A stretch of 64,000 nucleotides of DNA, taken from positions 2,675,873-2,739,872 of the forward strand of contig NZ_OY787456.1 of NCBI RefSeq assembly GCF_963678875.1, written 5' to 3'. A program made the translations under genes and the position numbers. Below, one piece after another: positions 1 to 8,014 of the stretch. Numbering within the stretch: position 1 is the first letter of the stretch; each line of letters starts with the position of its first letter. The notes beneath the pieces were generated by a model. That model saw nothing but the letters and a program-made list of their open reading frames with translations. It made no database searches and was not told where the DNA came from. The DNA comes from an uncultured Hyphomonas sp. (lineage in GTDB: Bacteria > Pseudomonadota > Alphaproteobacteria > Caulobacterales > Hyphomonadaceae).

Positions 1-958
1 TGACGGGTTTGGCTTCGATAATCTCGAACACGCGGTCTGCGGCGGCGCCGCCTTCCTGCGCAACAGAGTTGAGCGTGCCCAGCGCCCGGATCTCCGGTGA
101 GGCAACACCCAGCGCCGCGATGAAGGCCAGCAGGTCGCCGAGGGACATCTGTCCCTGTGAGATCCGCCAGGCGGCAAAACCAAGGATACCGGCCAGCGCG
201 ACGCCGCCCGCGATTTCCAGAATCGGGTCGACCGCAGCCCGGTCGGCCAGGACCTTCAGGAACAGGCGCGAGCGTTCCGCAAAGCCGCTGCGGGCCCGGC
301 CTTTCTGGTAGGCTTCGAGGCCATAGGCCTTGATCACGCGGGCCGACTGGAAGCCTTCGGACAGCAGCGAGGTCATCTCACCAACCTGTTTCTGCGCCCG
401 GCGGGAGCGTTTGCGCACCCGGTTGCCGAGACTGATGACCGGCGCAAAGGCAATCGGGTAAGCGACGAGGATCAGCAGCGTCAGCTGCCAGTCGATCCAC
501 GCCATCACGCCGAGACAGCCAATCGTCGTCGCCGTGCTCTTGGTGAAATTATTGGCAAAGCGCAGGGCCGCATCGCGGATCGCGTTCACGTCATTGATGA
601 AGCGCGAAACAAACCCGCCCGAAGCATCCGAGGACAAGCGGGCGAAATCGCCGTCCAGCAGCGTCTCGAACTCGTGGGTCTGCATGCTGACCAGACCGCG
701 CTGGACGCCGGTATTGTTCAGCAGCGTCATCAGGTACATCGTCAGCGAGCGCGCCGCAGCCAGCGCCACGATCGCTGCGCCGATGTGCAGGATCCAGCTG
801 GAATCGGCATTGCCGCTCGCGCCGAAGCTCGCTTCCAGGCGGTCGCCCATCAGCTTCAGCACAAACGTATAGGCCATGGCACACACGGATGTGCCCAGCG
901 CCATCAGCGTACCGCCGACGAACCAGCCGAAGTGCGGCCGGAAATAGGCCGCGAACAA
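1..958 (-). CDS. ABC exporter, transmembrane domain (MsbA-like), cut by window edge
   Basis: The frame stays open to base 1, so only the N-terminal transmembrane part is visible and the ATPase domain lies outside. The protein shows hydrophobic helices and the type I exporter pattern, including an intracellular loop region around SRFINDVNAIRDA and an EGFQSARVIKAYG stretch typical of MsbA/lipid exporters. It probably flips lipid A or a lipid-linked substrate across the inner membrane. There is no ATG or GTG between the in-frame stop near 1010 and the first conserved residues. The first usable start is TTG at 958, preceded by GGGGAG about 10 bases upstream. DUF4170, cysQ and pmbA lie upstream, an arrangement common next to alphaproteobacterial lipid A genes. 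The family is clear; the substrate is inferred. Confidence 0.85.
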   Translation of the reverse strand, partial: MFAAYFRPHFGWFVGGTLMALGTSVCAMAYTFVLKLMGDRLEASFGASGNADSSWILHIGAAIVALAAARSLTMYLMTLLNNTGVQRGLVSMQTHEFETLLDGDFARLSSDASGGFVSRFINDVNAIRDAALRFANNFTKSTATTIGCLGVMAWIDWQLTLLILVAYPIAFAPVISLGNRVRKRSRRAQKQVGEMTSLLSEGFQSARVIKAYGLEAYQKGRARSGFAERSRLFLKVLADRAAVDPILEIAGGVALAGILGFAAWRISQGQMSLGDLLAFIAALGVASPEIRALGTLNSVAQEGGAAADRVFEIIEAKPV

Positions 959-998
959 TCTCCGCAGGCTCCCCCGCTGCGCCGTCGGTTGTCCGGTA

Positions 999-1253
999 TC
1001 AGACGTGATGGTGATCCCCCGTCAGCGGATCCAGCAGCTTGTGCGCATGCAGGATGAAATAGCGCATCTCGGCGTGATCCACCGTGCGCTGTGCCGCCGA
1101 TTTCCAGGCGTCGTAGGCATCCTTGTAGTTCGGGAAGGCGCCGACAAAGTCGAGCTTGGACAGGTCCTCGAACTCTACTCCGGTCACGTCCTTCAGCTCA
1201 CCGCCAAACACGATGTGCAGCAGCTGCTGCTGGCTTTTCGGGGCGTCGCCCAT
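999..1253 (-). CDS. DUF4170 protein, probable internal translation start
   Basis: This 84-residue segment matches the small DUF4170 family (FGGEL, GVEF and the MRYFILHAHKLLDP C-terminus), normally encoded separately beside cysQ in alphaproteobacteria. Function is unknown. ATG at 1253 is preceded by GGAG nine bases upstream, which argues that it is still translated independently even though the upstream cysQ frame reads into it. It ends at 999 with three histidines and a valine. Confidence 0.6.
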   Translation of the reverse strand: MGDAPKSQQQLLHIVFGGELKDVTGVEFEDLSKLDFVGAFPNYKDAYDAWKSAAQRTVDHAEMRYFILHAHKLLDPLTGDHHHV

Positions 1254-2117
1254 TTTCTTTTGCTCCGTGGTTGTGGCGGCAGTGGCCGCCCTTTCCTGTG
1301 GGTCAGGTATACCCACAAATCCTGTCCTGCGCACTAACAGAGGGTGAAGCCCGGCGCCAGCCGCGATGACACTGCGCTGCGCAGGAACTTCCTGATTGAA
1401 CACAAGGGGTTCACCCCTGTGAGTGGTGACCACGCCGCCTGCCTGCTCGACAAGCACTGTCCCGGCGGCAAGATCCCAGTCGGACTTGCCCGCCAGCGTC
1501 AGGGTCGCATCCCATTCCCCGGTCGCGACGAGGGCCATGCGCAGCAGGGTCGAGTTCGGTTTCGGCCGTGCGACGGTGATATCCGGCCAGGGCTCGGGCC
1601 AGCTCGGATGGTCGATCATGCCTTCATTGGTGATCAGGCGGCAGCCGGTCTCTTTGGAACACGCAGACACCCGGATCGCCTGCCCGTTCAGGAACGCCCC
1701 GCCCGTTTCCCATGCTTCGTAAAAACGGTCCTGACGCGGCGCGTAGAGCACGCCGGCCACGGCGCGGCCCTCTTCAATCAGGGCGAGCGCGACACACCAG
1801 TTCGGGTCATCCCGCATATAGGCGCGCGTGCCGTCAATGGGGTCGACGACCCAGCAGCGCTGTTTCCGGCGGGCATCGAGGCTGTCGGTCGTTTCTTCGG
1901 ACAGCCAGCCATATTCGGGGCGCGCGCGCTGCAGGTGCGCGGCGCAGAGCCGGTTCACTTCGATATCGGCTTCGGTGACCGGGCTGCCGCCGGTCTTGTG
2001 CCAGACGCGGTTGGCCTGCCCGCCGCGCTGGTAGGAGACGGCCAGCTCACCGGCCTCGCGGGCAAGCGCCCGCATCGTGTCCATGTCTTCGAGGAGCGTC
2101 CGCTCAGCTGCCCGCAA
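999..2117 (-). CDS. cysQ: CysQ-type inositol monophosphatase family protein running in frame into DUF4170
   Basis: Residues 1-265 are an FIG/IMPase-superfamily phosphatase, most like 3'(2'),5'-bisphosphate nucleotidase. They show the metal-site acidic pair in WLSEET (71-76), the DPIDGT motif (92-97) and WDLAAG (214-219). The usual C-terminus ends near residue 265, but no stop follows. A linker rich in Ala and Thr leads into residues 289-372, which are a complete DUF4170 domain. Start: TTG at 2117 with GGAAGG 8 bases upstream, overlapping the end of pmbA; ATG at 2084 is the alternative. The phosphatase probably clears PAP or inositol-type monophosphates. Whether one fused protein or two are made is open, because the DUF4170 part has its own ATG and Shine-Dalgarno. 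Confidence 0.8.
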   Translation of the reverse strand: MRAAERTLLEDMDTMRALAREAGELAVSYQRGGQANRVWHKTGGSPVTEADIEVNRLCAAHLQRARPEYGWLSEETTDSLDARRKQRCWVVDPIDGTRAYMRDDPNWCVALALIEEGRAVAGVLYAPRQDRFYEAWETGGAFLNGQAIRVSACSKETGCRLITNEGMIDHPSWPEPWPDITVARPKPNSTLLRMALVATGEWDATLTLAGKSDWDLAAGTVLVEQAGGVVTTHRGEPLVFNQEVPAQRSVIAAGAGLHPLLVRRTGFVGIPDPQERAATAATTTEQKKMGDAPKSQQQLLHIVFGGELKDVTGVEFEDLSKLDFVGAFPNYKDAYDAWKSAAQRTVDHAEMRYFILHAHKLLDPLTGDHHHV

Positions 2118-3450
2118 GACTCATCCCTTCCACCAGAATGCTCGGCGCATCGCGCGTGCCCCGGAATTCGAGGTTCGAGGCCGGAACCAGCCTCGAGAGC
2201 ATCGATGGCAGGTCGCCCGCAATCGTCACCTCTGACACCGGATAGGCGATCTCGCCGCCCTCGAACCAGAAGCCCGCAACGCCGACCGAATAGTCGCCCG
2301 TGTTCGGGTTGATCGACGGGCCGAACATGTCGGTCACCAGCAGGCCTTCGCCCACATCGGCCATCAGTTCTTCGGGTGTCTTCTCCCCTGCGCGCAGATA
2401 AATATTGGATGTCGTGACGCCCGGCGGATCACCGAAGCCCAGCGAGGAGAAGCCGTTCGGCTCCAGCCCCAGCTGTTTCGCCGCTGGTGTGTTCAGAAGC
2501 CAGCCCGTCAGGCGGCCATCTTCGATCAGGTGCGTCTCGCGCACCGGCAGGCCTTCGCCGTCATGACTGCGCGATCCCATGCCCATGTCACGGAACGGAT
2601 CGTCGGTGATGTAGACGCCCTTGGCAAAGACCTGATCGCCCATCCGGTCCTTCAGGTAAGATACGCCGCGTGCGATTGACGGACCGGAGATGGCACCGAG
2701 CAGCGCGCCGACGAGGCTGGCCGAGACGCGCCGGTCATAGATCACCGCCGCTTTGCGGGTGCCGAGCTTGCGGGCGCCGAGGCGGGCAATCGTGCGGTCG
2801 CCGGCCGTTTTGCCGATCTCTTCCGGCGACGGCATGTTCTTCAGGTAGCGGACCGACCAGGAGTCGTAGTCCCGCTCCATCTTGCCATCCTTCTCCGCCA
2901 CGGCGGAAAGGCCGAGGCTGGTCGACGATCCCTGCTTGAACGCCGCAAAGCCATTGGAGGCGGCGACCCAGCGTTTCGACCGGTTCCACGAGGCGCCGCA
3001 GCCAGCCACCGTCTTGATACCCGGAATGGCGAGCGCGGCGGCCTCTGCCGCCAGTGCGCGTTCTTCCAGCCCCTCGGCAGGCATTTCCGGTTCGCCGGTC
3101 AGGTCCATGTCGAGATCGCCGGTGGCGAGCATCGAGGCGTCCGGCAGGCCGCAATACTTGTCTTCCGGAACGGCTTTCGCCATCGCCACGCAGCGTTCGG
3201 CCAGCATTCTGAGACCGTCGGGCGACAGGTCCGCACCGGAAACATGCGCCTGGCTCTGGCCATAAAAGCAGCGCAGCGCCACCGACACGCTTTCCTCGCG
3301 CTCGATGCTTTCCAGCTTGCCGTCCCGCACCGCGACGCCGACACCGTCTGCCTCGCCGATACGGGCATCTGCTGCGTCTGCGCCGGCTTTGCGGCACTGC
3401 TCAATAAGACCGGCGAGAAGGTCTGCCGGTGGAATCCTGAAATCAGCCAT
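2104..3450 (-). CDS. pmbA: TldE/PmbA family protease subunit
   Basis: A 448-residue PmbA/TldE protein, close to the family's usual length of about 450. The C-terminal domain carries the characteristic GVAGFWFEGGEIAYPVSEVT stretch and the glycine-rich NTGDYS region. With TldD, PmbA forms a heterodimeric cytoplasmic metalloprotease known for microcin B17 maturation and CcdA degradation. TldE itself lacks the HExxxH zinc motif, and none is seen here. It is the first gene of a minus-strand run into cysQ, DUF4170 and the ABC exporter, overlapping cysQ by 14 bases. No tldD lies in the window. Start ATG at 3450. Confidence 0.93.
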   Translation of the reverse strand: MADFRIPPADLLAGLIEQCRKAGADAADARIGEADGVGVAVRDGKLESIEREESVSVALRCFYGQSQAHVSGADLSPDGLRMLAERCVAMAKAVPEDKYCGLPDASMLATGDLDMDLTGEPEMPAEGLEERALAAEAAALAIPGIKTVAGCGASWNRSKRWVAASNGFAAFKQGSSTSLGLSAVAEKDGKMERDYDSWSVRYLKNMPSPEEIGKTAGDRTIARLGARKLGTRKAAVIYDRRVSASLVGALLGAISGPSIARGVSYLKDRMGDQVFAKGVYITDDPFRDMGMGSRSHDGEGLPVRETHLIEDGRLTGWLLNTPAAKQLGLEPNGFSSLGFGDPPGVTTSNIYLRAGEKTPEELMADVGEGLLVTDMFGPSINPNTGDYSVGVAGFWFEGGEIAYPVSEVTIAGDLPSMLSRLVPASNLEFRGTRDAPSILVEGMSLAGS

Positions 3451-3494
3451 GCGCGCTAGATGGCCTGCAGGTGCTGCAGGCGCAATCCCCTCTG

Positions 3495-3881
3495 TCAGAT
3501 GATGCCCTGCCAGACCAGCAGTCCTGCGACCGCCAGCATCGGCACCCAGGTCAGCAGCATGCCCAGCGCCCGAGGCGCCATGATCGATGCCGACAGGCCA
3601 ATGGCGTGCATCAGGCGGCCCAGCGTGAAGCTGGCGCCAAGCGCGTGGACCAAAATCGCCGAGCTGCCCATGGCGGCGGTCATGAACAGGCCAACCAGAA
3701 ACGCCGGAACATATTCACTGGCATTGCCATGCGTCCGGATCCGGCGGGAGAGGTCATCATCCCCGCCATCGCCGAGCGAGACTTGCGCCGATCGCCGCCG
3801 CCCGACCACCCGGACGGCCAACAGCACCAGAAGCGCAATGTTCAAGCCGGCATAGAGCGCCGCTACCTGTGTCGAGTTCAT
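3495..3881 (-). CDS. MAPEG family membrane protein
   Basis: A 128-residue integral membrane protein with about four hydrophobic segments. The signature RIRTHGNASEYVP (MAPEG: Arg..Gly-Asn..Glu-Tyr-x-Pro) falls between the first and second helices. MAPEG proteins include microsomal glutathione transferases and leukotriene synthases; the bacterial members of this size are mostly uncharacterised, so the substrate is unknown. It stands between pmbA and a separate small membrane protein gene, with a terminator hairpin just upstream belonging to that gene. Confidence 0.88.
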   Translation of the reverse strand: MNSTQVAALYAGLNIALLVLLAVRVVGRRRSAQVSLGDGGDDDLSRRIRTHGNASEYVPAFLVGLFMTAAMGSSAILVHALGASFTLGRLMHAIGLSASIMAPRALGMLLTWVPMLAVAGLLVWQGII

Positions 3882-3897
3882 GCCTCATCCTCCTTCC

Positions 3898-3932
3898 AAA
3901 ATAAAAGACCGCCAGCGTTTCCGCCGGCGGCC
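3898..3932 (-). terminator. Rho-independent terminator of the 3956-4231 gene
   Basis: On the minus strand an 11-base arm (3932-3922) pairs with 3917-3907 across a GAAA tetraloop (3921-3918), with two G-U type mismatches. It is followed at once by TTTTATTTT. It lies 24 bases after the stop of the upstream small membrane protein gene and just before the MAPEG start. Confidence 0.85.
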
Positions 3933-3955
3933 TTCTGATCCCCCGCAAAGACTGT

Positions 3956-4231
3956 TCAGTCGTCCCGGCGCGCATCCGGCAGCCGGTCGTTGATGTCGTC
4001 CCGGATGTCGAGCAGCGTCACGATCAGGCCGCAGATCAGGCTGGCCGCGATCCAGCCGCCCACGGAAAACACCGCAAAATCGGCCACCTGGGCCAGCGTG
4101 CCGGTCAGGCCAACGAGTTCGCCCGTGAATTCGCCCTTGTTGTAGATGCCCAGTGCGATCCCCGACACGATGACGGCAATATAGGCCACGTAGATCATCG
4201 TGCGGAAACTGTTGATAATAAAGAACTTCAT
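3956..4231 (-). CDS. Small two-helix inner-membrane protein, unknown function
   Basis: A 91-residue protein with a short basic N-terminus, one hydrophobic segment at about residues 10-30, a loop, a second at about 45-70 and a charged, aspartate-rich C-terminus. No family is recognised with confidence. It has its own Rho-independent terminator directly downstream, so it is probably a single-gene transcription unit. Start ATG at 4231, with an AGGGGAAGACC ribosome-binding region. Confidence 0.7.
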   Translation of the reverse strand: MKFFIINSFRTMIYVAYIAVIVSGIALGIYNKGEFTGELVGLTGTLAQVADFAVFSVGGWIAASLICGLIVTLLDIRDDINDRLPDARRDD

Positions 4232-4353
4232 GGTCTTCCCCTTTCTGGAGCAAATCGGAATCTAAGGGGATTACCCCTGTTCGTCACGCAAATACTCGTC
4301 AGAAACGAACCTGATCCCCACAAGCTGGTGCAGAATTGCACTATCCTGCGCGC

Positions 4354-4671
4354 TCAGCCGCCTTCTCCGGCTGAAAGCTCGCACATTTCCATTTCCTGTT
4401 CGGCATCGAAGAACTGCATCTTCTCGTCATCCGTCAGGCTGAGAATGTATTCCCCGACCGGGCGTTTTTCGCGGGAAATCGCAACCGCCGACCGCTTGAA
4501 CAGGTCCGGATTGAGCTTGGCCTGCATCGCATCGACAATGCACTCGCACGTCTCCGGCACTTCCCCCTCGGTGATGCAGGTTTCAACCAACTGGTCGTGA
4601 CTGTCCCTCGAGCCGCCACACCCGGTCAGCGCAGCGGCCAAAGCCAGCCCCGCAAGCATGATCGTGCGCAT
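4354..4671 (-). CDS. Small lipoprotein, unknown function
   Basis: About 105 residues starting at MRTIMLAG. The signal peptide ends in the lipobox LTGC, so the mature protein should be acylated and membrane-anchored. The mature part is acidic, with several cysteines (CITEG, CECI, MCEL) that could form disulfides in the periplasm. ATG at 4671 is chosen over an upstream in-frame start at 4710 because it places the basic N-region and hydrophobic core correctly and has GGAGA just upstream. No named family recognised. Confidence 0.75.
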   Translation of the reverse strand: MRTIMLAGLALAAALTGCGGSRDSHDQLVETCITEGEVPETCECIVDAMQAKLNPDLFKRSAVAISREKRPVGEYILSLTDDEKMQFFDAEQEMEMCELSAGEGG

Positions 4672-4747
4672 CGGCGTCTCCCTCACCGGTAACAGGCTCA
4701 AGCGAAGCATGAATCCCGTTTTGGGGGAAGCGGTCCCGTTCGCGGCC

Positions 4748-5467
4748 CTATTCGCGCTGCAGGATCTTGTCGACCTGTACGCCCTTGCCGAACTCCCGCA
4801 GGAAATCCTCTTTCACCTTCAGCCGGTCATAGTCTTCGGCAATCCAGTCGAGGAAAGGCTTCCACTCCGCTTCCGGGCGGCCTTCATTGAAATCGGCATA
4901 GGCCTGGAAGAAGGCATCCAGCATGCCGGTCTTGCCGTGCTTGATGTGAAGATATTTCAGGGAAAGCTGCTCAGTCGCCTGATGAAACGGCACTTTTTCC
5001 TTCAGCAGCATGTAGAGCACGGCCATCAGGCCGGCCCGGTCAGCGCCGGATTTGCAGTGCATCAGGGCCGGGTATTCGATTGTCTCGAACAGGTCGCGCG
5101 CAGCGAAAACCGCTTCGCGCGTCGGCGTGTCACGGGAGAAAACCTGGAAATCAATCAGCGTGATACCGGCCTCTTCGCAGGCTTCTTTCTCCAGCAGGTA
5201 ATAGCCCTTGGTGCTTTCGCCCCGCAGGTTCAGGATCGTCTTCAGACCCAATTCTTTCGAATATTTCATCACCTTGGCGGGCGACGGCTGGTTCGAGCGG
5301 TACATGTCCGGCGAGATCTGGTGGAGATTCTGGTAGATCGCGCGCAGGAAGCCGTGGTCCTGCCAGACCATTTCGCGCCGCGCCCGCGCCCGGCCATCCC
5401 GGGTCGAGAGGTCCGCCGCCACGTGCTTGCGTTTCTTGCGCTTTGCCTTGGGAGTCAGTTTCACCAT
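4748..5467 (-). CDS. Dual-specificity/tyrosine phosphatase family protein
   Basis: A 239-residue cytoplasmic protein with the Cys-x5-Arg phosphatase loop HCKSGADRAG (Cys138, Arg144), preceded by a SNQPSP substrate-recognition stretch near 58-63 and by ILNLRGE (78-84), which is typical of the bacterial Tyr-phosphatase/DSP family. The N-terminal 30 residues are very rich in Lys and Arg. Such proteins remove phosphate from Tyr or Ser residues or from small phosphorylated metabolites; the substrate here cannot be told. The gene appears monocistronic and is divergent from the PapD-like gene. Confidence 0.85.
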   Translation of the reverse strand: MVKLTPKAKRKKRKHVAADLSTRDGRARARREMVWQDHGFLRAIYQNLHQISPDMYRSNQPSPAKVMKYSKELGLKTILNLRGESTKGYYLLEKEACEEAGITLIDFQVFSRDTPTREAVFAARDLFETIEYPALMHCKSGADRAGLMAVLYMLLKEKVPFHQATEQLSLKYLHIKHGKTGMLDAFFQAYADFNEGRPEAEWKPFLDWIAEDYDRLKVKEDFLREFGKGVQVDKILQRE

Positions 5468-5592
5468 GAAACCCCGCGCTTAGCCTTCCCCCCGGTTTCC
5501 ATCAAGCGCTGGCTCGCAGGGAAATCTAAACCGGACGGTAAGGTTCTTTTACGATCATGTCATGAATTGCTGGCCCCCCGGGGATTTGAGCC

Positions 5593-6453
5593 ATGCCTGC
5601 CAAAATGCCATTTCGCGCCTTCCTTGCGGCTATCCTCGCCGCCGGGAGCGCTGCGTTCGTGGCAGAGGCGCAAGGCCGGATCGGGTTGCAGCCAGCCAGC
5701 GTCGAGCTGGAAACCGATGCCGGACAGCCGATGCGCCAGGTCGTGACCGTCGCGAACCTCGATCGTGCTCATCCCGTGTCCGTGTCGCTGGCCCTCGCCG
5801 ACTGGGCCTATGATGCCGACGGCGCCCCCATCTTCACGCCGGCCGGAGAGAACGACACTTCCGCCGCCGGCTGGACCCGTCATGGCGCGCCAACACTGTC
5901 GCTGGCACCCGGCCAGTCGAAGCAGGTGGTGATCCAGCTCTCGACCCCGGACCAGCCCCCGCGGACTGGCGACTATCGCGTGGCCCTGCTTGCTTCCTCC
6001 GTCATGAAAGACACCGAAGGCCGCTGGCAAAAGAACCAGACCGCCTCCCTCGTCAGCCTGACGATCGGCAAGGCAAGTTCCCGCCCGCGCATCGAGGCCA
6101 GCCGCCTGACCGTCACCGATGCCGGCGACCCGGCCATCGCGCTCGACTTCTCCAATACCGGCAACGCCCATGCGCGCCTCGACGGCGTGATCGAAGTCCG
6201 CAGCGGGACGGAAATCGTGATCACCCACGAACTCAGTGATGTGATCGTGCCGGAAAAAGGCGTCCGCAGCCTGATCGTCCCTTTGGGCCAGTCCGTCCCG
6301 GCCGGTGCCGACATCGAGGTCCGGCTGGTCAACCAGTTCGCCCCGCAGACCACGCGCGGCGAGAAAGCACTTCCGGTTCACAAGGTAAAAACCGAGGCTG
6401 AAGCCGCGACCGAGGTGGCAGAACTGACCCTCCCGGTTGGCGGGCTGAAATAG
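5593..6453 (+). CDS. PapD-like periplasmic pilus chaperone, orphan
   Basis: 286 residues with a clear signal peptide (to about residue 26, ending in a VAEAQG-like site). An N-terminal immunoglobulin-fold domain follows, with the P-pilus chaperone layout GRIGLQPASVELE...VTVANLD and the WTRHGAPTLSLAPGQSKQV segment. The C-terminal half is a second beta-rich domain. Chaperones of this class normally guide pilin subunits to an usher, but no pilin or usher is nearby, so this may be one of the stand-alone alphaproteobacterial members. Start ATG at 5593. Confidence 0.8.
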   Translation: MPAKMPFRAFLAAILAAGSAAFVAEAQGRIGLQPASVELETDAGQPMRQVVTVANLDRAHPVSVSLALADWAYDADGAPIFTPAGENDTSAAGWTRHGAPTLSLAPGQSKQVVIQLSTPDQPPRTGDYRVALLASSVMKDTEGRWQKNQTASLVSLTIGKASSRPRIEASRLTVTDAGDPAIALDFSNTGNAHARLDGVIEVRSGTEIVITHELSDVIVPEKGVRSLIVPLGQSVPAGADIEVRLVNQFAPQTTRGEKALPVHKVKTEAEAATEVAELTLPVGGLK

Positions 6454-6563
6454 GCACGTCCCGAAAATAATTCACACCGCCTGCATCCAAACGCGGCCTT
6501 CGCTGCATCTGACAGTCAAACAGCGGCAATTCCGCCGCAAGGTTTGCTAGAAGGAGCCCCGTT

Positions 6564-6938
6564 ATGGGCGAAGATGTTCTGGTCCCGGCAATCCTGTTCG
6601 GGTCAATCGTTGGGATCGTGTGGCTGGTCAGCTACTTCAATTCCCGCAAGCGCAACACTATCCATGAGACGCTGCGCCACGCCATCGACAAGGGACAAGT
6701 CCTGTCCGACGACATGATGGTGCGCCTGTCGCTGGCGAACGACCCGGTCCGGGCCGATCTCCGCCGCGGCGTTCTGTTCATCGCATCGGGCCTCGCCTTT
6801 GCCTTTCTCGGCTGGATGGTGGGCATGGAAGAAGGCGAAGCGATCCGTCCGATGCTGGGCGTTGCCGCCTTCCCGGTTTTCCTGGGCCTTGCCTATCTCG
6901 GCCTGTGGGTGTCCGGTCGCAATGAACAGAAGGCCTGA
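6564..6938 (+). CDS. DUF6249-type small membrane protein
   Basis: A 124-residue protein with an N-terminal transmembrane helix (about 6-24), a cytoplasmic segment reading HETLRHAIDKGQVLSDD, then two more helices. The pattern matches the DUF6249 family, which is repeatedly found just upstream of ECF sigma factors in Caulobacterales. Here the sigma gene starts 31 bases downstream. It is possibly a sensor or partner of the sigma/anti-sigma pair, by association only. An AGAAGGAGC ribosome-binding site precedes ATG 6564. Confidence 0.8.
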   Translation: MGEDVLVPAILFGSIVGIVWLVSYFNSRKRNTIHETLRHAIDKGQVLSDDMMVRLSLANDPVRADLRRGVLFIASGLAFAFLGWMVGMEEGEAIRPMLGVAAFPVFLGLAYLGLWVSGRNEQKA

Positions 6939-6969
6939 CCTCTTTCTGGTCACGGACGAAGGACGGGAC

Positions 6970-7494
6970 ATGCGCACGGATCCGGACCTGGCTGCGGAAG
7001 CAGCACGCGGCAGCGAGGCGGCTTTTGCCGAACTCGTCCGCCGCCACCAGGCCCGCGTGCGCGGCATGGCAAGGCGCCTGATCGGATCGGCGAGTGCCGG
7101 AGACGATATCGCCCAGGCCACCTTCCTGTCGGCCTGGCAGAAAATCGGCACCTATGCCGGCGGCACGTTCAGCGCCTGGATCTGCGCCATCTGCTGGCGG
7201 GAGTTCCTGCAGGTCCGCCGCAAGACGCGGCCCGAGATCGAATTCGACGAAACCGCCGAGATCCTCGCTTTCGAGCGGCCGACTGACCGGCAGGACGACC
7301 GGATGGACCTCGGCCGGGCGCTCGAAAAACTGACCGAGGCCCAGCGCGTCTGCGTCGTCATGTGCGTCGCCGCCGGCCTCACCCACCGCGAAGCGGCCGA
7401 AGCCACCGGCTGGCCGCTTGGCACCGTGAAGTCCCATGTGTTGCGAGGCGTCGAAGCCCTCCGCAAACACCTTGCGAAGCCCGAAGTGGCGTGA
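6970..7494 (+). CDS. ECF-type RNA polymerase sigma factor
   Basis: 174 residues with sigma-70 region 2 (AAFAELVRRHQARVRGMARRL and DDIAQATFLSAWQKI) and region 4 (LTEAQRVCVVMCVAAGLTHREAAEATG followed by GTVKSHVLRGVEALR). It directs RNA polymerase to a small regulon, probably envelope or stress related. ATG 6970 is preferred over an ATG at 6922 inside the upstream gene because GGACGGG sits just before it. The next gene, a membrane protein, starts 12 bases after the stop and is the likely anti-sigma factor. Confidence 0.93.
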   Translation: MRTDPDLAAEAARGSEAAFAELVRRHQARVRGMARRLIGSASAGDDIAQATFLSAWQKIGTYAGGTFSAWICAICWREFLQVRRKTRPEIEFDETAEILAFERPTDRQDDRMDLGRALEKLTEAQRVCVVMCVAAGLTHREAAEATGWPLGTVKSHVLRGVEALRKHLAKPEVA

Positions 7495-7506
7495 TGGAGT
7501 AAAGAC

Positions 7507-7854
7507 ATGCGCGAAGAAGACACCTTCCAGGACCTGACCAGCCTGTTCACCGCCGAAGACCGCGAACTGGAGGCCAAGCCCTTCGTGGACGAGGTGATGG
7601 GCAAGGTGCGCCGCCGCGCCCTGATGCGCCGGGCCATCCTGCTGACGGTTGGCGGCGCGGGCGCCGTCGTGGCCGCGCTCCAGATGCCAGGCCTGCTAGG
7701 GGACTGGACCACGCTGGACAATACGGTCGTGAACACGATTGCGTCGGCTCAGCAGCAAGCAGACTTGCTGACCAGTTCCAACCCGCTCTGGCTCGGCATT
7801 GCCGCCGTCGTAGGCCTGTGCGTGGCCGCCGTGACCACGCTGGAACGGACGTAG
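7507..7854 (+). CDS. Membrane protein, putative anti-sigma factor
   Basis: 115 residues: a charged cytoplasmic N-terminus (about 1-40, with KVRRRALMRR before the membrane), a transmembrane segment at about 44-62, a short periplasmic stretch and a second helix at about 94-110. It follows the sigma gene by 12 bases with a GGAGTAAAGAC ribosome-binding site. There is no His-x3-Cys-x2-Cys zinc motif of classical ZAS anti-sigma factors. The role is inferred from position alone. Confidence 0.7.
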   Translation: MREEDTFQDLTSLFTAEDRELEAKPFVDEVMGKVRRRALMRRAILLTVGGAGAVVAALQMPGLLGDWTTLDNTVVNTIASAQQQADLLTSSNPLWLGIAAVVGLCVAAVTTLERT

Positions 7855-7873
7855 GCCCCACACGGACAACTGA

Positions 7874-7936
7874 CATCCTTCGACTTCGCTGAGGGTGAGG
7901 CCGCCGCTCAGAAGCGCTCATGCCGAGCGAAGCCGG
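7874..7936. repeat. REP-like imperfect inverted repeat
   Basis: The stretch CCTTCGACTTCGCTGAGGG near 7876-7894 and the segment CTCATGCCGAGCGAAGCC near 7917-7934 are imperfect inverted copies (TTCGCT..GG.TGAG against TTCGCT.GG.TGAG). This resembles proteobacterial extragenic palindromes. It follows the sigma operon and might work as a transcript end or RNA stabiliser. No second copy was noticed in this window. Confidence 0.4.
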
Positions 7937-8014
7937 AGCACGCGCGCGGGCGCCCCAGCACGTTCGCCCGGAAACGCTCTCGCGCTCCGGCAAAATCATA
8001 AAATCAGCAAAGTC

